Counted from the first letter of the stretch, positions 34,412 through 42,805 are shown. The stretch is DNA of 64,000 bases from Nocardia colli (GCF_008704205.1 NZ_VXLC01000003.1:868001-932000), one strand, 5' to 3'. Program-made: numbers and translations. Notes: generated by a model not told the origin, from the letters alone.

Positions 34412-35196
34412 GCCGGCCGCAGCCCACCAGCACCGTCGTCGTGACCGGCGGCACGCGTGGCATCGGACTCGGCATCACCCGCGCGCTACTCGGCCGCGGT
34501 CATCGAGTCGCCTTGTGCGGCACCGATATCGAGCGAATGGATCGGCTGCGAGACGAACTGCCCGATACCGCGCTGCTGATGTCCGCCGACGTCACCGATC
34601 GCGCTGAGCTGCAAGCGCTCTGGGATGCGGCCACGGCCCGATTCGGTCCGATCGATGTGTGGATCAACAATGCCGGCGTCTCCCATATCCGCGCCCCGGT
34701 CTGGGAACTATCCGCCGACGAGGCACGAAAAGTAGTCGCCACCAACCTGATCGGCGTGATCAACGGCTGCGCCGTCGCCATCGCGGGCATGGTGGGCACG
34801 GGCGGTGGACATGTCTGGAATATGGAGGGCCTCGGCAGCGACGGCCGAGCGGTTCCCGGGCTGTCGGTCTACGGCGCGAGCAAGCGCGCACTCACCTATC
34901 TGACCAAGGCACTGGTCAAAGAAGTTCCGCCGGGCGTCTCGGTCGGTCTGCTCAGTCCGGGCATGGTCGTCACCGATCTGCTGACCCACGGCTACACCGA
35001 TCCGGTGGAGTCGGCAAAGGCGCGCAAGATCTTCAACATTCTCGCCGACCGGGTCGACACCGTCGCACCGTGGCTGGCCGAACGCGCGGTCGCCCCCGCC
35101 CGCAACGGGGCACACATCCGCTGGCTGACCACACCGAAGGTGATCGGCCGTTTCGCCAGCGCACCGCTGCGGCGGCGCGACCTGTTCACCGAATGA
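34408..35196 (+). CDS. Short-chain dehydrogenase/reductase
   Basis: 262 aa, overlapping the barrel gene by ATGA. V-T-G-G-T-R-G-I-G-L-G-I cofactor motif (residues 11-22), I-N-N-A-G-V, and Y-G-A-S-K active site near residue 155. The preceding active-site Ser region reads N-M-E-G-L-G-S-D-G instead of the usual S-S, so the Ser may be shifted. C-terminal extension R-R-R-D-L-F-T-E. Probably reduces or oxidises a catabolite of the operon. Confidence 0.85.
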   Translation: MSRPQPTSTVVVTGGTRGIGLGITRALLGRGHRVALCGTDIERMDRLRDELPDTALLMSADVTDRAELQALWDAATARFGPIDVWINNAGVSHIRAPVWELSADEARKVVATNLIGVINGCAVAIAGMVGTGGGHVWNMEGLGSDGRAVPGLSVYGASKRALTYLTKALVKEVPPGVSVGLLSPGMVVTDLLTHGYTDPVESAKARKIFNILADRVDTVAPWLAERAVAPARNGAHIRWLTTPKVIGRFASAPLRRRDLFTE

Positions 35197-35263
35197 CCGG
35201 TGCGGCAAGGACTCCGCCGACGAGACGGAATCCGGAACAGCATCGAGAGCTGAGAGAGGCACT

Positions 35264-36007
35264 GTGCCTGACGTATTGGGCTGGAGAGCGAAGTTCGGGG
35301 TTCTCGCCCCTTCGACGAATACCGTGGTGGAGCCCGACTTCGCCCGCATGGGTGTGCCGGGAGTGACGACGCACTTCGGCCGCATCCACATCCGCGACCA
35401 GAACATGGGCGATGACGCGGGCATGGACCGCCTGCTCGACCAGATCCGCGCCGAGATGGGCGCGACCTGCGCCCGCGTGCTCACCTGCGAGCCCGACTAC
35501 ATGGTCATGGGCATGTCGGCCGAGACCTTCTGGGGCGGTGTCGAGGGCAACCAGAAGTTCGTGCGGCAGATCCACGACGCGACCGGGCTACCGGTAGCCA
35601 CCGGGGCCGAAGCCTGCCGGCGTGCGCTGACGTTGAACAACGCGACACGCATCGGAGTCGTCACGCCGTATCAACCGATCGGCGACGAGAACGTGGTGCG
35701 GTTCTTCGGCGAGCTGGGCTTCGAGGTGGCCGCGATCAAGGGGCTGCGCTGTCCCACCGCGGTTTCCATCGCCCACGTCACCGAGACACAGTTGCGCGAT
35801 GCGCTACGCGAGGTCGACAGCGACCGCATAGATGCTCTCGTTCAGTGCGGCACGAACCTGTCCATGGTCGGCCTGGCCGACGCCGCCGAACGCTGGCTCG
35901 GCAAGCCGGTCATCGCGATCAACGCGGCCACCTGGTGGATGGCGTTGCGGGACAACGGTATCCACGATCGCATCGACGGCGCGGGGGCACTGCTGCGCGA
36001 TCATTGA
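35264..36007 (+). CDS. Asp/Glu racemase / maleate isomerase / arylmalonate decarboxylase family protein
   Basis: 247 aa with GTG start. L-A-P-S-T-N-T-V-V-E at residues 14-23. The first Cys site is replaced (V-M-G-M-S-A-E-T-F-W-G-G, Gly at the Cys position, as in arylmalonate decarboxylase). The second Cys is present (L-V-Q-C-G-T-N-L-S-M-V). One-Cys enzymes of this fold decarboxylate malonates, while two-Cys enzymes isomerise maleate. It is a paralogue of 6047-6790. Last gene of the nitrilase-RCCR operon after a 67-bp gap; its 3' end overlaps the convergent ATPase gene by 7 bp. Confidence 0.82.
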   Translation: MPDVLGWRAKFGVLAPSTNTVVEPDFARMGVPGVTTHFGRIHIRDQNMGDDAGMDRLLDQIRAEMGATCARVLTCEPDYMVMGMSAETFWGGVEGNQKFVRQIHDATGLPVATGAEACRRALTLNNATRIGVVTPYQPIGDENVVRFFGELGFEVAAIKGLRCPTAVSIAHVTETQLRDALREVDSDRIDALVQCGTNLSMVGLADAAERWLGKPVIAINAATWWMALRDNGIHDRIDGAGALLRDH

Positions 36008-36465
36008 TCCGCGTCGCGCCGGATCGCCGTCGCCATCTCCACGACCGTGCCGGACGGACCCGGGGTAACAGTCACCGAATCCATCAACGCCTGCATCACC
36101 GGGAGTCCGCGCCCGCGATACGGCTGCGCCGATGCGGGCGGTGGCTGCCAGCGACCGGTGTCGGCGACCGTGACCCGCAAGCGGTCGTTCAGTATCCATA
36201 CCCGCAACCGGATGACACCGCCGTCACCCTGGTGCCCGTGCTCGACCGCATTGGTGCACGCCTCGCTGACCGCCAGGACGATATCGACACCTTGATCTGC
36301 CCGCACCTGCGCGCGGTCCAACCACTCGCGCAGGGCGGCGCGGACCGCCGACAGCTCACCGGCATCGGCCGTGATGACCAACTCCAGCGGAGTCGGCGGA
36401 TCCGGCTCAGCGCCTCCTGGGAGCTGTGCCTCGTCCGAACTCGATGATCGAGGTTCTTGGATCAT
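36001..36465 (-). CDS. HATPase anti-sigma factor-type kinase (RsbW-like)
   Basis: 154 aa from ATG 36465, with AGGAGG 12 bp upstream (a longer frame reaches 36522). GHKL ATPase boxes: V-L-A-V-S-E-A-C-T-N-A-V-E-H-G-H (N-box), V-A-D-T-G-R-W (G1) and R-G-R-G-L-P-V-M-Q-A-L-M-D (G2). Typical of RsbW/SpoIIAB-like Ser kinases that bind STAS antagonists or sigma factors. A STAS protein is encoded at 3401-3859, far from this gene. Not part of the surrounding catabolic operons. Confidence 0.85.
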   Translation of the reverse strand: MIQEPRSSSSDEAQLPGGAEPDPPTPLELVITADAGELSAVRAALREWLDRAQVRADQGVDIVLAVSEACTNAVEHGHQGDGGVIRLRVWILNDRLRVTVADTGRWQPPPASAQPYRGRGLPVMQALMDSVTVTPGPSGTVVEMATAIRRDADQ

Positions 36466-36556
36466 CGCCGGTGCAGACCTCCTTATCGCCTCGCGAAGGT
36501 ACGCACCCATCCCACTGTGCATTCGCGTGCTAGCGGTCTACCACATATCGGCGGTT

Positions 36557-37405
36557 TCAATCATGAGCAATCGTACGGCCACCGGACCGGGCGTCCGCCA
36601 GCACCCGCCGCGCTCGCCTGACCACTGCCAGATCCACCATCCGGCCCTCGTTGTCCAGTGCTGCCCCGCCGGCCGCGTCGAACCGGGCCACCAGTGCTCG
36701 CGCCCGTTCGATTTCGGCCGAATCAGGGGTGAAGACGTCGTTCACGACCGCGAGCTGGGCGGGATGGATGCAGGCGCGGCCGCGAAAGCCCATGCGCGCC
36801 AGGGCCATCGTCGAGATCTTCAGTGCGGCGAGGTCACCGAAATCGGTGCGGACCGGGCCGAGCGGGGGCGCGATGCCCGCCGCGGCGCTGGCCAGCACCA
36901 CCTGCGAGCGCACTGCCCACAGCTCGCGTTCGTCGGGGCCGGGATCGATACCGATATCGGCACAGAGGTCCGTCTCGCCGAGTTGCAGGCGGTCGACGCG
37001 CGGCGCGGCGGCGATCTCGCGAGCGGCCAGCACAGCGGACGCGGTTTCCAGGATCGGGCAGATCCGGATGCCGCCGGGACGGGGCTCGAACTCACGCAAC
37101 ACGGCGCCCGCTGCGCGGACTGCGTCGGCAGACTCGGTCTTGGCCAGACACACCGCGGACACACCCGCCACGGCTACCGCCGCCAGGTCGGCCTCGCCGA
37201 TCGAGCCCGGGTTCACCCGTACCCAGATCTGCGGTCCGCTCGCCCGAGGCGCGTCCAGCCAGGCGGCGACCGCGATCCTCGCCCGGTCCTTGGCGGCTGC
37301 GGGGACCGAGTCCTCGAGATCGATGAGCACCACATCGGCGGGACTCGACATCGCCTTGCCGAAGAGTTCGGGGCGGCTGCCCGGCACATACAACGCCGAT
37401 CTCAC
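36557..37405 (-). CDS. HpcH/HpaI (CitE-like) CoA-ester lyase
   Basis: 282 aa, GTG start. CitE signatures: R-S-A-L-Y-V-P-G-S-R-P-E-L-F-G-K-A (residues 2-18), D-V-V-L-I-D-L-E-D-S-V-P, R-V-N, C-P-I-L-E-T-A (catalytic Glu) and L-Q-L-G-E-T-D-L-C-A-D-I-G, then G-R-A-C-I-H-P-A-Q. The family cleaves citramalyl-CoA, malyl-CoA and related 3-hydroxyacyl-CoAs. Two regulon sites (A8, A9) separate it from the divergent hydrolase gene. It fits as the final carbon-carbon cleavage after CoA-transferase activation. Confidence 0.88.
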   Translation of the reverse strand: MRSALYVPGSRPELFGKAMSSPADVVLIDLEDSVPAAAKDRARIAVAAWLDAPRASGPQIWVRVNPGSIGEADLAAVAVAGVSAVCLAKTESADAVRAAGAVLREFEPRPGGIRICPILETASAVLAAREIAAAPRVDRLQLGETDLCADIGIDPGPDERELWAVRSQVVLASAAAGIAPPLGPVRTDFGDLAALKISTMALARMGFRGRACIHPAQLAVVNDVFTPDSAEIERARALVARFDAAGGAALDNEGRMVDLAVVRRARRVLADARSGGRTIAHD

Positions 37406-37496
37406 CAGGACACCTTCCGTCCGTTGGGGCGTACGCCTCGTGCGGCGGCCCCCGACTGCACGCTATCCAGACGGTACCGGCGGAACCCCGCTTTTG

Positions 37497-37521
37497 GCAA
37501 CATCGTTTCCCTTAGCGAAAC
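37497..37521. promoter_or_regulatory. IclR-type operator A8 (three half-sites)
   Basis: GCAAC-N3-GTTTC-N7-GAAAC (one mismatch), about 92 bp upstream of the CitE-like lyase start. Confidence 0.65.
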
Positions 37522-37591
37522 GTGCAATAGAAAGATTCCCACCGACCGGTTGACAGCACCCGGAACTCGAGCGCTAATTGACGCCAAGTAA

Positions 37592-37616
37592 GAAACGCTA
37601 TTTCGCATCAGGAAAC
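37592..37616. promoter_or_regulatory. IclR-type operator A9 (three half-sites)
   Basis: GAAAC-N3-ATTTC-N7-GAAAC (one mismatch), 24 bp upstream of the secreted hydrolase ATG. Same distance class as A1, A4 and A6. Confidence 0.65.
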
Positions 37617-37640
37617 AGCGTGCTCGTCACTGGAGTCATG

Positions 37641-38633
37641 ATGAACCTCCGACATCCGGCGGTCGCCGCCATCGCCCTGTGTCTCACTCTCGCCGCCGGA
37701 CCCACCGCCCGCGCCGAACCCGCGACGATGCACGAGACCATCGCCATCCCCTGCGCCGGAACGGCTTTGCCGGTTCCGGTGGACTGGCATCTGCCGATCG
37801 GCACGCCCAAGGGATTGATCTGGCTGCAACACGGATTCGCTCGCAGCAATACCAATATCGCCGGTCTCGGAAGCGCTTTCGCCGAAGCGGGCTATCTGGT
37901 CTTCGCGCCGAGCCTGCCGTTCATCGACTTCGCGGGTTGCACGTTGCAGAACCTCACCGGCAACACCGGGTTCCTCGGCGCGATCGCGACCCTCTTCGCC
38001 ACCGCGCAGGAGCCCGGCAGCGCACTCGCCCAAAGCTTTTCCGCCGCCGCCGTACACGCGGGCCGGCCCGAACTTCGATTGCCCGGGCAATATGCCTTCG
38101 TCGGCCACTCGGCCGGGGGTGAGGCCGTCGAGTACGTCGCCCATCGGTTGCATACCGATCATCCCGACGGCTGGGGCGGGTTGCAGGGACTCGTGCTGCT
38201 CGACCCGGTCAAATCCTTCGTCGGCGACAACGCCGATCGCGCCCTCACCGACCTGGACCGCACGGCGCTGCCGATACTCACGGTGTCCGGTCCGCCGTCG
38301 CTGTGCAACGCGTTCGGCAGCGGCACCAGCGCAGTCCAGTCGCTCCTGCATCGCGCCTACGTCGGCATCCGCATCAGCACCGGTGTCCATACCGACGCCG
38401 AAGGGGCCAGCGTCGACATCCTCGGCAGCATGCTGTGCGGCACACCGGAATCGGTGAACATCACCACCCTGCGCACCCTCGCCCTCGGCTGGATCGGCGA
38501 CTATTTCACCGGCAGCCGATCCGCCGACTTCTACCCACCCGACGCCCCGCTCGCCGACGCGCAGACCGCCCGCGCCGCGGTAGCCCGGGTCGCGGCCGCA
38601 CCCGAGGCCCAAATCCTGTCCGGCGCTTCCTGA
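37641..38633 (+). CDS. Secreted alpha/beta hydrolase
   Basis: 330 aa from ATG 37641 (GGAG 5 bp upstream; ATG 37638 adjacent). Signal peptide of about 24 residues (A-I-A-L-C-L-T-L-A-A-G ... A-R-A-E). Hydrolase landmarks: L-I-W-L-Q-H-G-F-A-R-S-N (oxyanion), nucleophile elbow F-V-G-H-S-A-G-G (about residue 156), L-L-D-P-V-K and a late His in S-T-G-V-H-T-D-A. Being exported and in the same regulon as the intracellular esterase at 30731, it could perform the first, extracellular ester cleavage. The substrate is not known. Confidence 0.8.
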   Translation: MNLRHPAVAAIALCLTLAAGPTARAEPATMHETIAIPCAGTALPVPVDWHLPIGTPKGLIWLQHGFARSNTNIAGLGSAFAEAGYLVFAPSLPFIDFAGCTLQNLTGNTGFLGAIATLFATAQEPGSALAQSFSAAAVHAGRPELRLPGQYAFVGHSAGGEAVEYVAHRLHTDHPDGWGGLQGLVLLDPVKSFVGDNADRALTDLDRTALPILTVSGPPSLCNAFGSGTSAVQSLLHRAYVGIRISTGVHTDAEGASVDILGSMLCGTPESVNITTLRTLALGWIGDYFTGSRSADFYPPDAPLADAQTARAAVARVAAAPEAQILSGAS

Positions 38634-38828
38634 TCGACGGTCAATCGACGCCGCGGCGTGGATGCAAACCCTGGGTCATGTTGGTCACGGTTTCGTTCAG
38701 TAGTTCGTCGACGCCGTCCGGGCCGACGAGCCCGGACATCAGGCCCGGTGGCGACTACCAGCCTGTTGCCCGTTTCCGCGCGGCCGGCGCGCGAGCAGCA
38801 CGGCAACATCGTTTCAGCTGATCTTCGG

Positions 38829-39716
38829 CTATTCGATGTCGATATCCTGGATGGCGCGGGCCAGTCCGACCGTGGCCCGGTGTAAGTGCCGAGGTAATTC
38901 GGCCAGGTCGGCCTGCGCCGTATCGCTGATCGAAATCGCCGCGACGGCCGGACGATGGATCGTGTGTACCGGCGCGGCCACACACACCATCCCGACGCGG
39001 AACTCCTGTCGGTCGAAGGCGGTTCCGCGCACTCGGATCGAGCGCAGCTCCTGTCCGAGTTCGGCTGGGGTACAACGGGTGTGCGGCGTGTACCGGGGGT
39101 AGGGGCCGGGCCCCAGCAGCTCGGCGACATCGATCGACGGGCGGTAGGCCAGCAGCAGTTTCCCGATCGCAGTGCAGTGCACCGGGGCCCACGCGGACAG
39201 CGCGGCCGCGGGTGGCGGGTGGTGCCCGTGAATGCTGTCCAGATACCGCACCCGGGCACCGGAGAGGATGCCCAGCGAAACCACCGCGGTGGGCACGACT
39301 TTGTGCAACTCCACCAGATACGGCACTGCGGCACAACGTAACTGCGCGACGTCCACGCCGATGCCGATCGAGTTCGTCCAGCCCGCCAATCGGTCACCGA
39401 GTATGTAGCCGCCCTCGATCGCAAGCACCAAATCGAGAATCACCAGGTGCCGCAGCAATCGGTGCACGGTCGATTTGGCCAATCCGGATCTGCGCGCCAG
39501 CTCGGAGACACCCATCGGCGCGGCATCCGTCACCGGCGCAAGGGTTTCCATCAGCAGCAGCGCCTTGTCCAACATCGACCCCGACAAAGCGGCCGAGGAG
39601 TATTTCGAGGGAGTCGGCACAGTGGCTACCGATACGACGGTGCATTCGATATCCGAGATCTCACGGCGCTCCCTCGAAATTCGGGGCGGCGTCTGGCGAG
39701 ATCGCTTGCCGCACAA
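38829..39716 (-). CDS. IclR-family transcriptional regulator
   Basis: Up to 295 aa from a TTG at 39716; Met48 (39575) or a GTG near residue 33 are plausible true starts, because homology begins at S-M-L-D-K-A-L-L-L-M-E-T-L. HTH L-G-V-S-E-L-A-like M-G-V-S-E-L-A-R-R-S-G-L-A-K-S-T-V-H-R-L-L-R-H-L, then IclR effector domain (Y-L-D-S-I-H-G-H, H-C-T-A-I-G-K-L-L-L-A-Y). Closer to the terpenoid-cluster IclR (54492) than to the 17-kb one: both share M-L-D-K-A, H-C-T-A-I-G-(K/R)-x-L-L-A-Y and Y-T-P-H-T. A partial site-like sequence (39746-39770) lies upstream. Confidence 0.85.
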   Translation of the reverse strand: MCGKRSRQTPPRISRERREISDIECTVVSVATVPTPSKYSSAALSGSMLDKALLLMETLAPVTDAAPMGVSELARRSGLAKSTVHRLLRHLVILDLVLAIEGGYILGDRLAGWTNSIGIGVDVAQLRCAAVPYLVELHKVVPTAVVSLGILSGARVRYLDSIHGHHPPPAAALSAWAPVHCTAIGKLLLAYRPSIDVAELLGPGPYPRYTPHTRCTPAELGQELRSIRVRGTAFDRQEFRVGMVCVAAPVHTIHRPAVAAISISDTAQADLAELPRHLHRATVGLARAIQDIDIE

Positions 39717-39797
39717 GCCCCTCGAACCACACCCTATTGTTGTACGTTACCGTGTTTCCACCGATGGCGGATGCTGATCGAGCACCCTGGGGAGAAT

Positions 39798-39959
39798 TCA
39801 GAACACACCCTTCTGCGCCCGGTACCGCGGCGACCTCGGGGTCAGCTCGTCCTTGACGTTCGGCTGAGCTCCGGCGATCCGCACGCCGGTCATCGGTACC
39901 ACCCCGCTCATAGCCGCCACCACGGCGGCTACGCCGATTCGATTCCGCCACTTCCCCAT
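39798..39959 (-). CDS. Small secreted peptide (hypothetical)
   Basis: 53 aa from ATG 39959, with GGGAG 6 bp upstream. N-terminus M-G-K-W-R-N-R then hydrophobic I-G-V-A-A-V-V-A-A-M-S-G-V-V-P and A-G-A before Q-P-N-V-K, a plausible signal peptide and cleavage site; the mature part would be about 22 residues. No homology recognised. If it is not a gene, the stretch 39717-40182 holds nothing else clear. Confidence 0.35.
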   Translation of the reverse strand: MGKWRNRIGVAAVVAAMSGVVPMTGVRIAGAQPNVKDELTPRSPRYRAQKGVF

Positions 39960-40182
39960 TCGAGCTCCCGGCCCGAAAACACCAACGCTTTGCCTGTCGA
40001 CAGCAGAGATACCGATCGCGAAGGAAAGCGATTGGTGGCGCACAGGTCATCGGCACGGATTCGCCATCGTGCGGGTCGGTGCGTTGCACGGCTCATTCGG
40101 CGACGGCCACATTTATGTCGATATCGGAGCGGCACAAACCCTTCGATTACCCGAAAACGTCGGCGCAGATTCAGTCGCTAGT

Positions 40183-41793
40183 TCACCGTCTGCGCCACCG
40201 CGCGAGCGCCGACGCTCCGAACGAGCGTGGTGGCTTCTGGGTGGCCGGCAGTCGTTGCGCCAGCAGCGCTCGCAGCGCTCGATCGCCCTGCACCACGGGT
40301 AGTTCGGGCGACTTGGACAGGTCGTCCAGCAGTACCGCCACCGTCTCCTGGGAGCAGGACTTGTTGGTGCCGAGAAACCCGGTCGGCCCGCGCTTGATCC
40401 ACCCGGCTACATAGGCGCCCGGCACCGCGCGGCCGGTGATCGGGTCGACTACTCGACCCGTCTCATTCGGGATGATGCCGAGTCCCGGGTAGAAAGGCAG
40501 CCCGGCGACAGGCTCGCCGCGGTAGCCGATCGCGCGTAAAACCATTCCTGTTGCGATGATTTCGTGCTCACCGGTCGGCACCGCACGCACTTGGCCCAGC
40601 GTGTCGACGGTCAGGTCGTTGTGTTCGATCGTTATCGCGGACACCGCGTTGTCGCCGGTGATCTCCACCGGCGACACCTTGAATCGGAGCTCGATACGCC
40701 GGTCGGCGCGCTGCGGTCGATCGATCAGGCTTTGCACGAGTAGATATTTCGTTCGATCGCCTACCTCGTCGGCTACGGCGGCCGAGTCGAGGTGCGGTTC
40801 GTCCGGTATCTCATTCGGCCGGACCACCAGGTCCGCACCCGTGTGGTTACGCAACCCGATCAGTTCGGGCACGGTGAACGCGGCCTGCCCGATACCGCGG
40901 CGGCCGAGCACGACGACCTCGCGAATCCGGCTCTCCCGCAACGCCGCCAGCGCGTGCGGCGCGATATCGGTTCCGGCGAGGCCGGCCGGATCGGTGGTCA
41001 GGATACGGGCCACGTCGAGCGCGACATTGCCGTTGCCGACGATCACCGCGCGCTCATGGCTCAGGTCGTACTGCCGGTCGCGATGCTCCGGGTGACCGTT
41101 GTACCAGGCCACGAAGTCGGTCGCGGAGGCACTGCCCGGCAGCGATTCACCGGGGATGCCGAGCCGGCGATCCGCCGACGCACCGACCGCGTAGATCACC
41201 GCGTGATGATGCTGTAGCAACTCGGCGTGGGTGACATCGCGACCGACCGTCACTCCCAGGACGTATTCGAAGCCGGATTGCCCGGCAATGGTGTCGAACA
41301 ATCCGGTGATCTGCCTGGTGCCTCGATGGTCAGGTGCCACACCGTGTTTCGCCAAACCGTGCGGCTGGTCCAGCCGCTCGAAGACGTTCACCCGCACACC
41401 GGGCTGAGCCAGCAGTTCATCGGCGGCGTACAGCGCCGCCGGCCCCGAGCCGACGATCGCCACCCGCAGTCGCCGTGCCTCGGGCAGCACGGTGCCGCCG
41501 ATCGCCACGGGTGCCATCGCCGGGCGCTCACGCACAGGTTGCGTCTTGTAGAAATCGGCGTTGAGGTCCACGAAGATTCGCTCGTCGGCGGCCAACTTGG
41601 TATGCGGCACAATCGCTCCGGTCGGGCAGGCCTCGGCGCAGGCGCCGCAATCCATGCACGCGACCGGGTCGATGTAGAGCATCTCGGCCCGTTGAAAGTC
41701 CGGCTCATCCGGCGTCGGATGGATGCAGTTCACCGGGCAGGCGTACACACAGGAGGCGTCATTGCAGCAGGACTGCGTGACGACGTAGGGCAT
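40183..41793 (-). CDS. Ferredoxin-fused NADPH:ferredoxin reductase (FprB-like)
   Basis: 536 aa. N-terminal ferredoxin domain (residues 1-80) with C-C-N-D-A-S-C-V-Y-A-C-P and C-M-D-C-G-A-C-A-E-A-C-P clusters. An adrenodoxin-reductase-like domain follows: FAD site V-A-I-V-G-S-G-P-A-A-L-Y-A-A, NADP site V-I-V-G-N-G-N-V-A-L-D-V-A-R, and C-terminal G-W-I-K-R-G-P-T-G-F-L-G-T-N-K. The C-terminal tail of about 45 residues is basic. It lies 9 bp behind the diiron oxygenase and should feed it electrons; it could also serve the Rieske or bilin-reductase-like enzymes. Confidence 0.9.
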   Translation of the reverse strand: MPYVVTQSCCNDASCVYACPVNCIHPTPDEPDFQRAEMLYIDPVACMDCGACAEACPTGAIVPHTKLAADERIFVDLNADFYKTQPVRERPAMAPVAIGGTVLPEARRLRVAIVGSGPAALYAADELLAQPGVRVNVFERLDQPHGLAKHGVAPDHRGTRQITGLFDTIAGQSGFEYVLGVTVGRDVTHAELLQHHHAVIYAVGASADRRLGIPGESLPGSASATDFVAWYNGHPEHRDRQYDLSHERAVIVGNGNVALDVARILTTDPAGLAGTDIAPHALAALRESRIREVVVLGRRGIGQAAFTVPELIGLRNHTGADLVVRPNEIPDEPHLDSAAVADEVGDRTKYLLVQSLIDRPQRADRRIELRFKVSPVEITGDNAVSAITIEHNDLTVDTLGQVRAVPTGEHEIIATGMVLRAIGYRGEPVAGLPFYPGLGIIPNETGRVVDPITGRAVPGAYVAGWIKRGPTGFLGTNKSCSQETVAVLLDDLSKSPELPVVQGDRALRALLAQRLPATQKPPRSFGASALARWRRR

Positions 41794-41802
41794 GCCGTCG
41801 CC

Positions 41803-42780
41803 TCAGTGCGCGCCGGCGGGCTGGCTGCGGTAACGCGAGGGGGTGCCGTCGATCCGGCAGATCCACCACAGCGGCCGCACCAGCGGATTGATCAGGCCGA
41901 GCTCCTCGGCCAGCATCCGGACATCGCCGAAGCTGTCCCGCAATATCTTCTGCGAGTTCGGGTTTCGCCAGTACACGTCGCGCAGCACCGATCGCGGCAC
42001 GTCCCACTCGGTGCGGAACTCGCGGGTCGGCACCGCGATCAGATCGCAGATGATTCGCATGGTCGGCGCGAAGACCACCGAGAGAATGAACTTCCGGATC
42101 CGGCCCATCCGCGGCACCCGGTCGCGCAGGTACTGATGCGCGAAGCTGATGTGGCGCGCTTCCTCGGCGACGTGGATCGACATCACCCGCTCCAGCATCG
42201 GATGGGTGTTCGCGCCGGAGCGCAGCACGCTCTTCTGGCCGTGATCGATCGGCTCCTCACCGGCGAGCACCATGGTGAAGAACCACTCCGGGAAGATGTT
42301 CGCCAGAAACGGCACCAGTGGTCCGACCACCTTGATGCTGCGCCGCATGCCGGGCACATCCGCGCCGATCCGATTCACCAGTTCCTGGAACATCATCGTG
42401 TGGTTGCACTCTTCCACCGCCTCGTGGGTGCAGTACCGATACTCCGGTGATCCGTTGGGCAGGCTGAACACGTACTGCATCAGGCCACGGATCAGGATGT
42501 TCTCGAACTGCAGGCCCACCTTCGCGATGTTGGCCTGGCGCCACATACCGAGCGCGATCTGCCGGTCCTCGGGCAGTGCGCGGTACCACTCGTGCGCGCC
42601 GAACGGGTCCGCGGCGGGCAGGATCCACCGCCGGTCGGTCGGATCGATCGCGAATTCCGTTGCGTCCCAATCAATGTCGAGGTAGGGATCGAATCGCCTG
42701 TGCACCGACCCGTACGACAGCGTCTGCAGCGTCTCCCGGTAGTCGTCGACAGCCTCGGTGTCGGCTTTCAGGTCCACCAT
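41803..42780 (-). CDS. AurF-like diiron oxygenase
   Basis: 325 aa. Metal-ligand pattern of the AurF family: Glu in F-E-N-I-L-I-R-G, E-E-C-N-H (E-x-x-H), E-W-F-F-T-M-V-L-A-G-E-E, and A-E-E-A-R-H-I-S-F-A-H. The family includes p-aminobenzoate N-oxygenase and several hydroxylases. Two palindromic sites lie upstream, between it and the TetR gene. Forms a TetR-oxygenase-reductase unit directly next to the terpenoid cluster, so it may be a tailoring enzyme there, though it lacks the cluster operator. Confidence 0.85.
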   Translation of the reverse strand: MVDLKADTEAVDDYRETLQTLSYGSVHRRFDPYLDIDWDATEFAIDPTDRRWILPAADPFGAHEWYRALPEDRQIALGMWRQANIAKVGLQFENILIRGLMQYVFSLPNGSPEYRYCTHEAVEECNHTMMFQELVNRIGADVPGMRRSIKVVGPLVPFLANIFPEWFFTMVLAGEEPIDHGQKSVLRSGANTHPMLERVMSIHVAEEARHISFAHQYLRDRVPRMGRIRKFILSVVFAPTMRIICDLIAVPTREFRTEWDVPRSVLRDVYWRNPNSQKILRDSFGDVRMLAEELGLINPLVRPLWWICRIDGTPSRYRSQPAGAH

Positions 42781-42805
42781 CAGGGTCCCTCCGCTTTCTT
42801 TGAGC

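Noticed and set aside
38803-38815. GCAAC-ATC-GTTTC, matching two half-sites of the catabolic operator
   Set aside because: It lies between two convergent gene ends, not at a promoter, and the third half-site is missing. Probably chance or a remnant.
39746-39770. GTTAC-N3-GTTTC-N7-GGCGG upstream of the second IclR
   Set aside because: Only one half-site is intact. Position is suggestive but not enough to call an operator.
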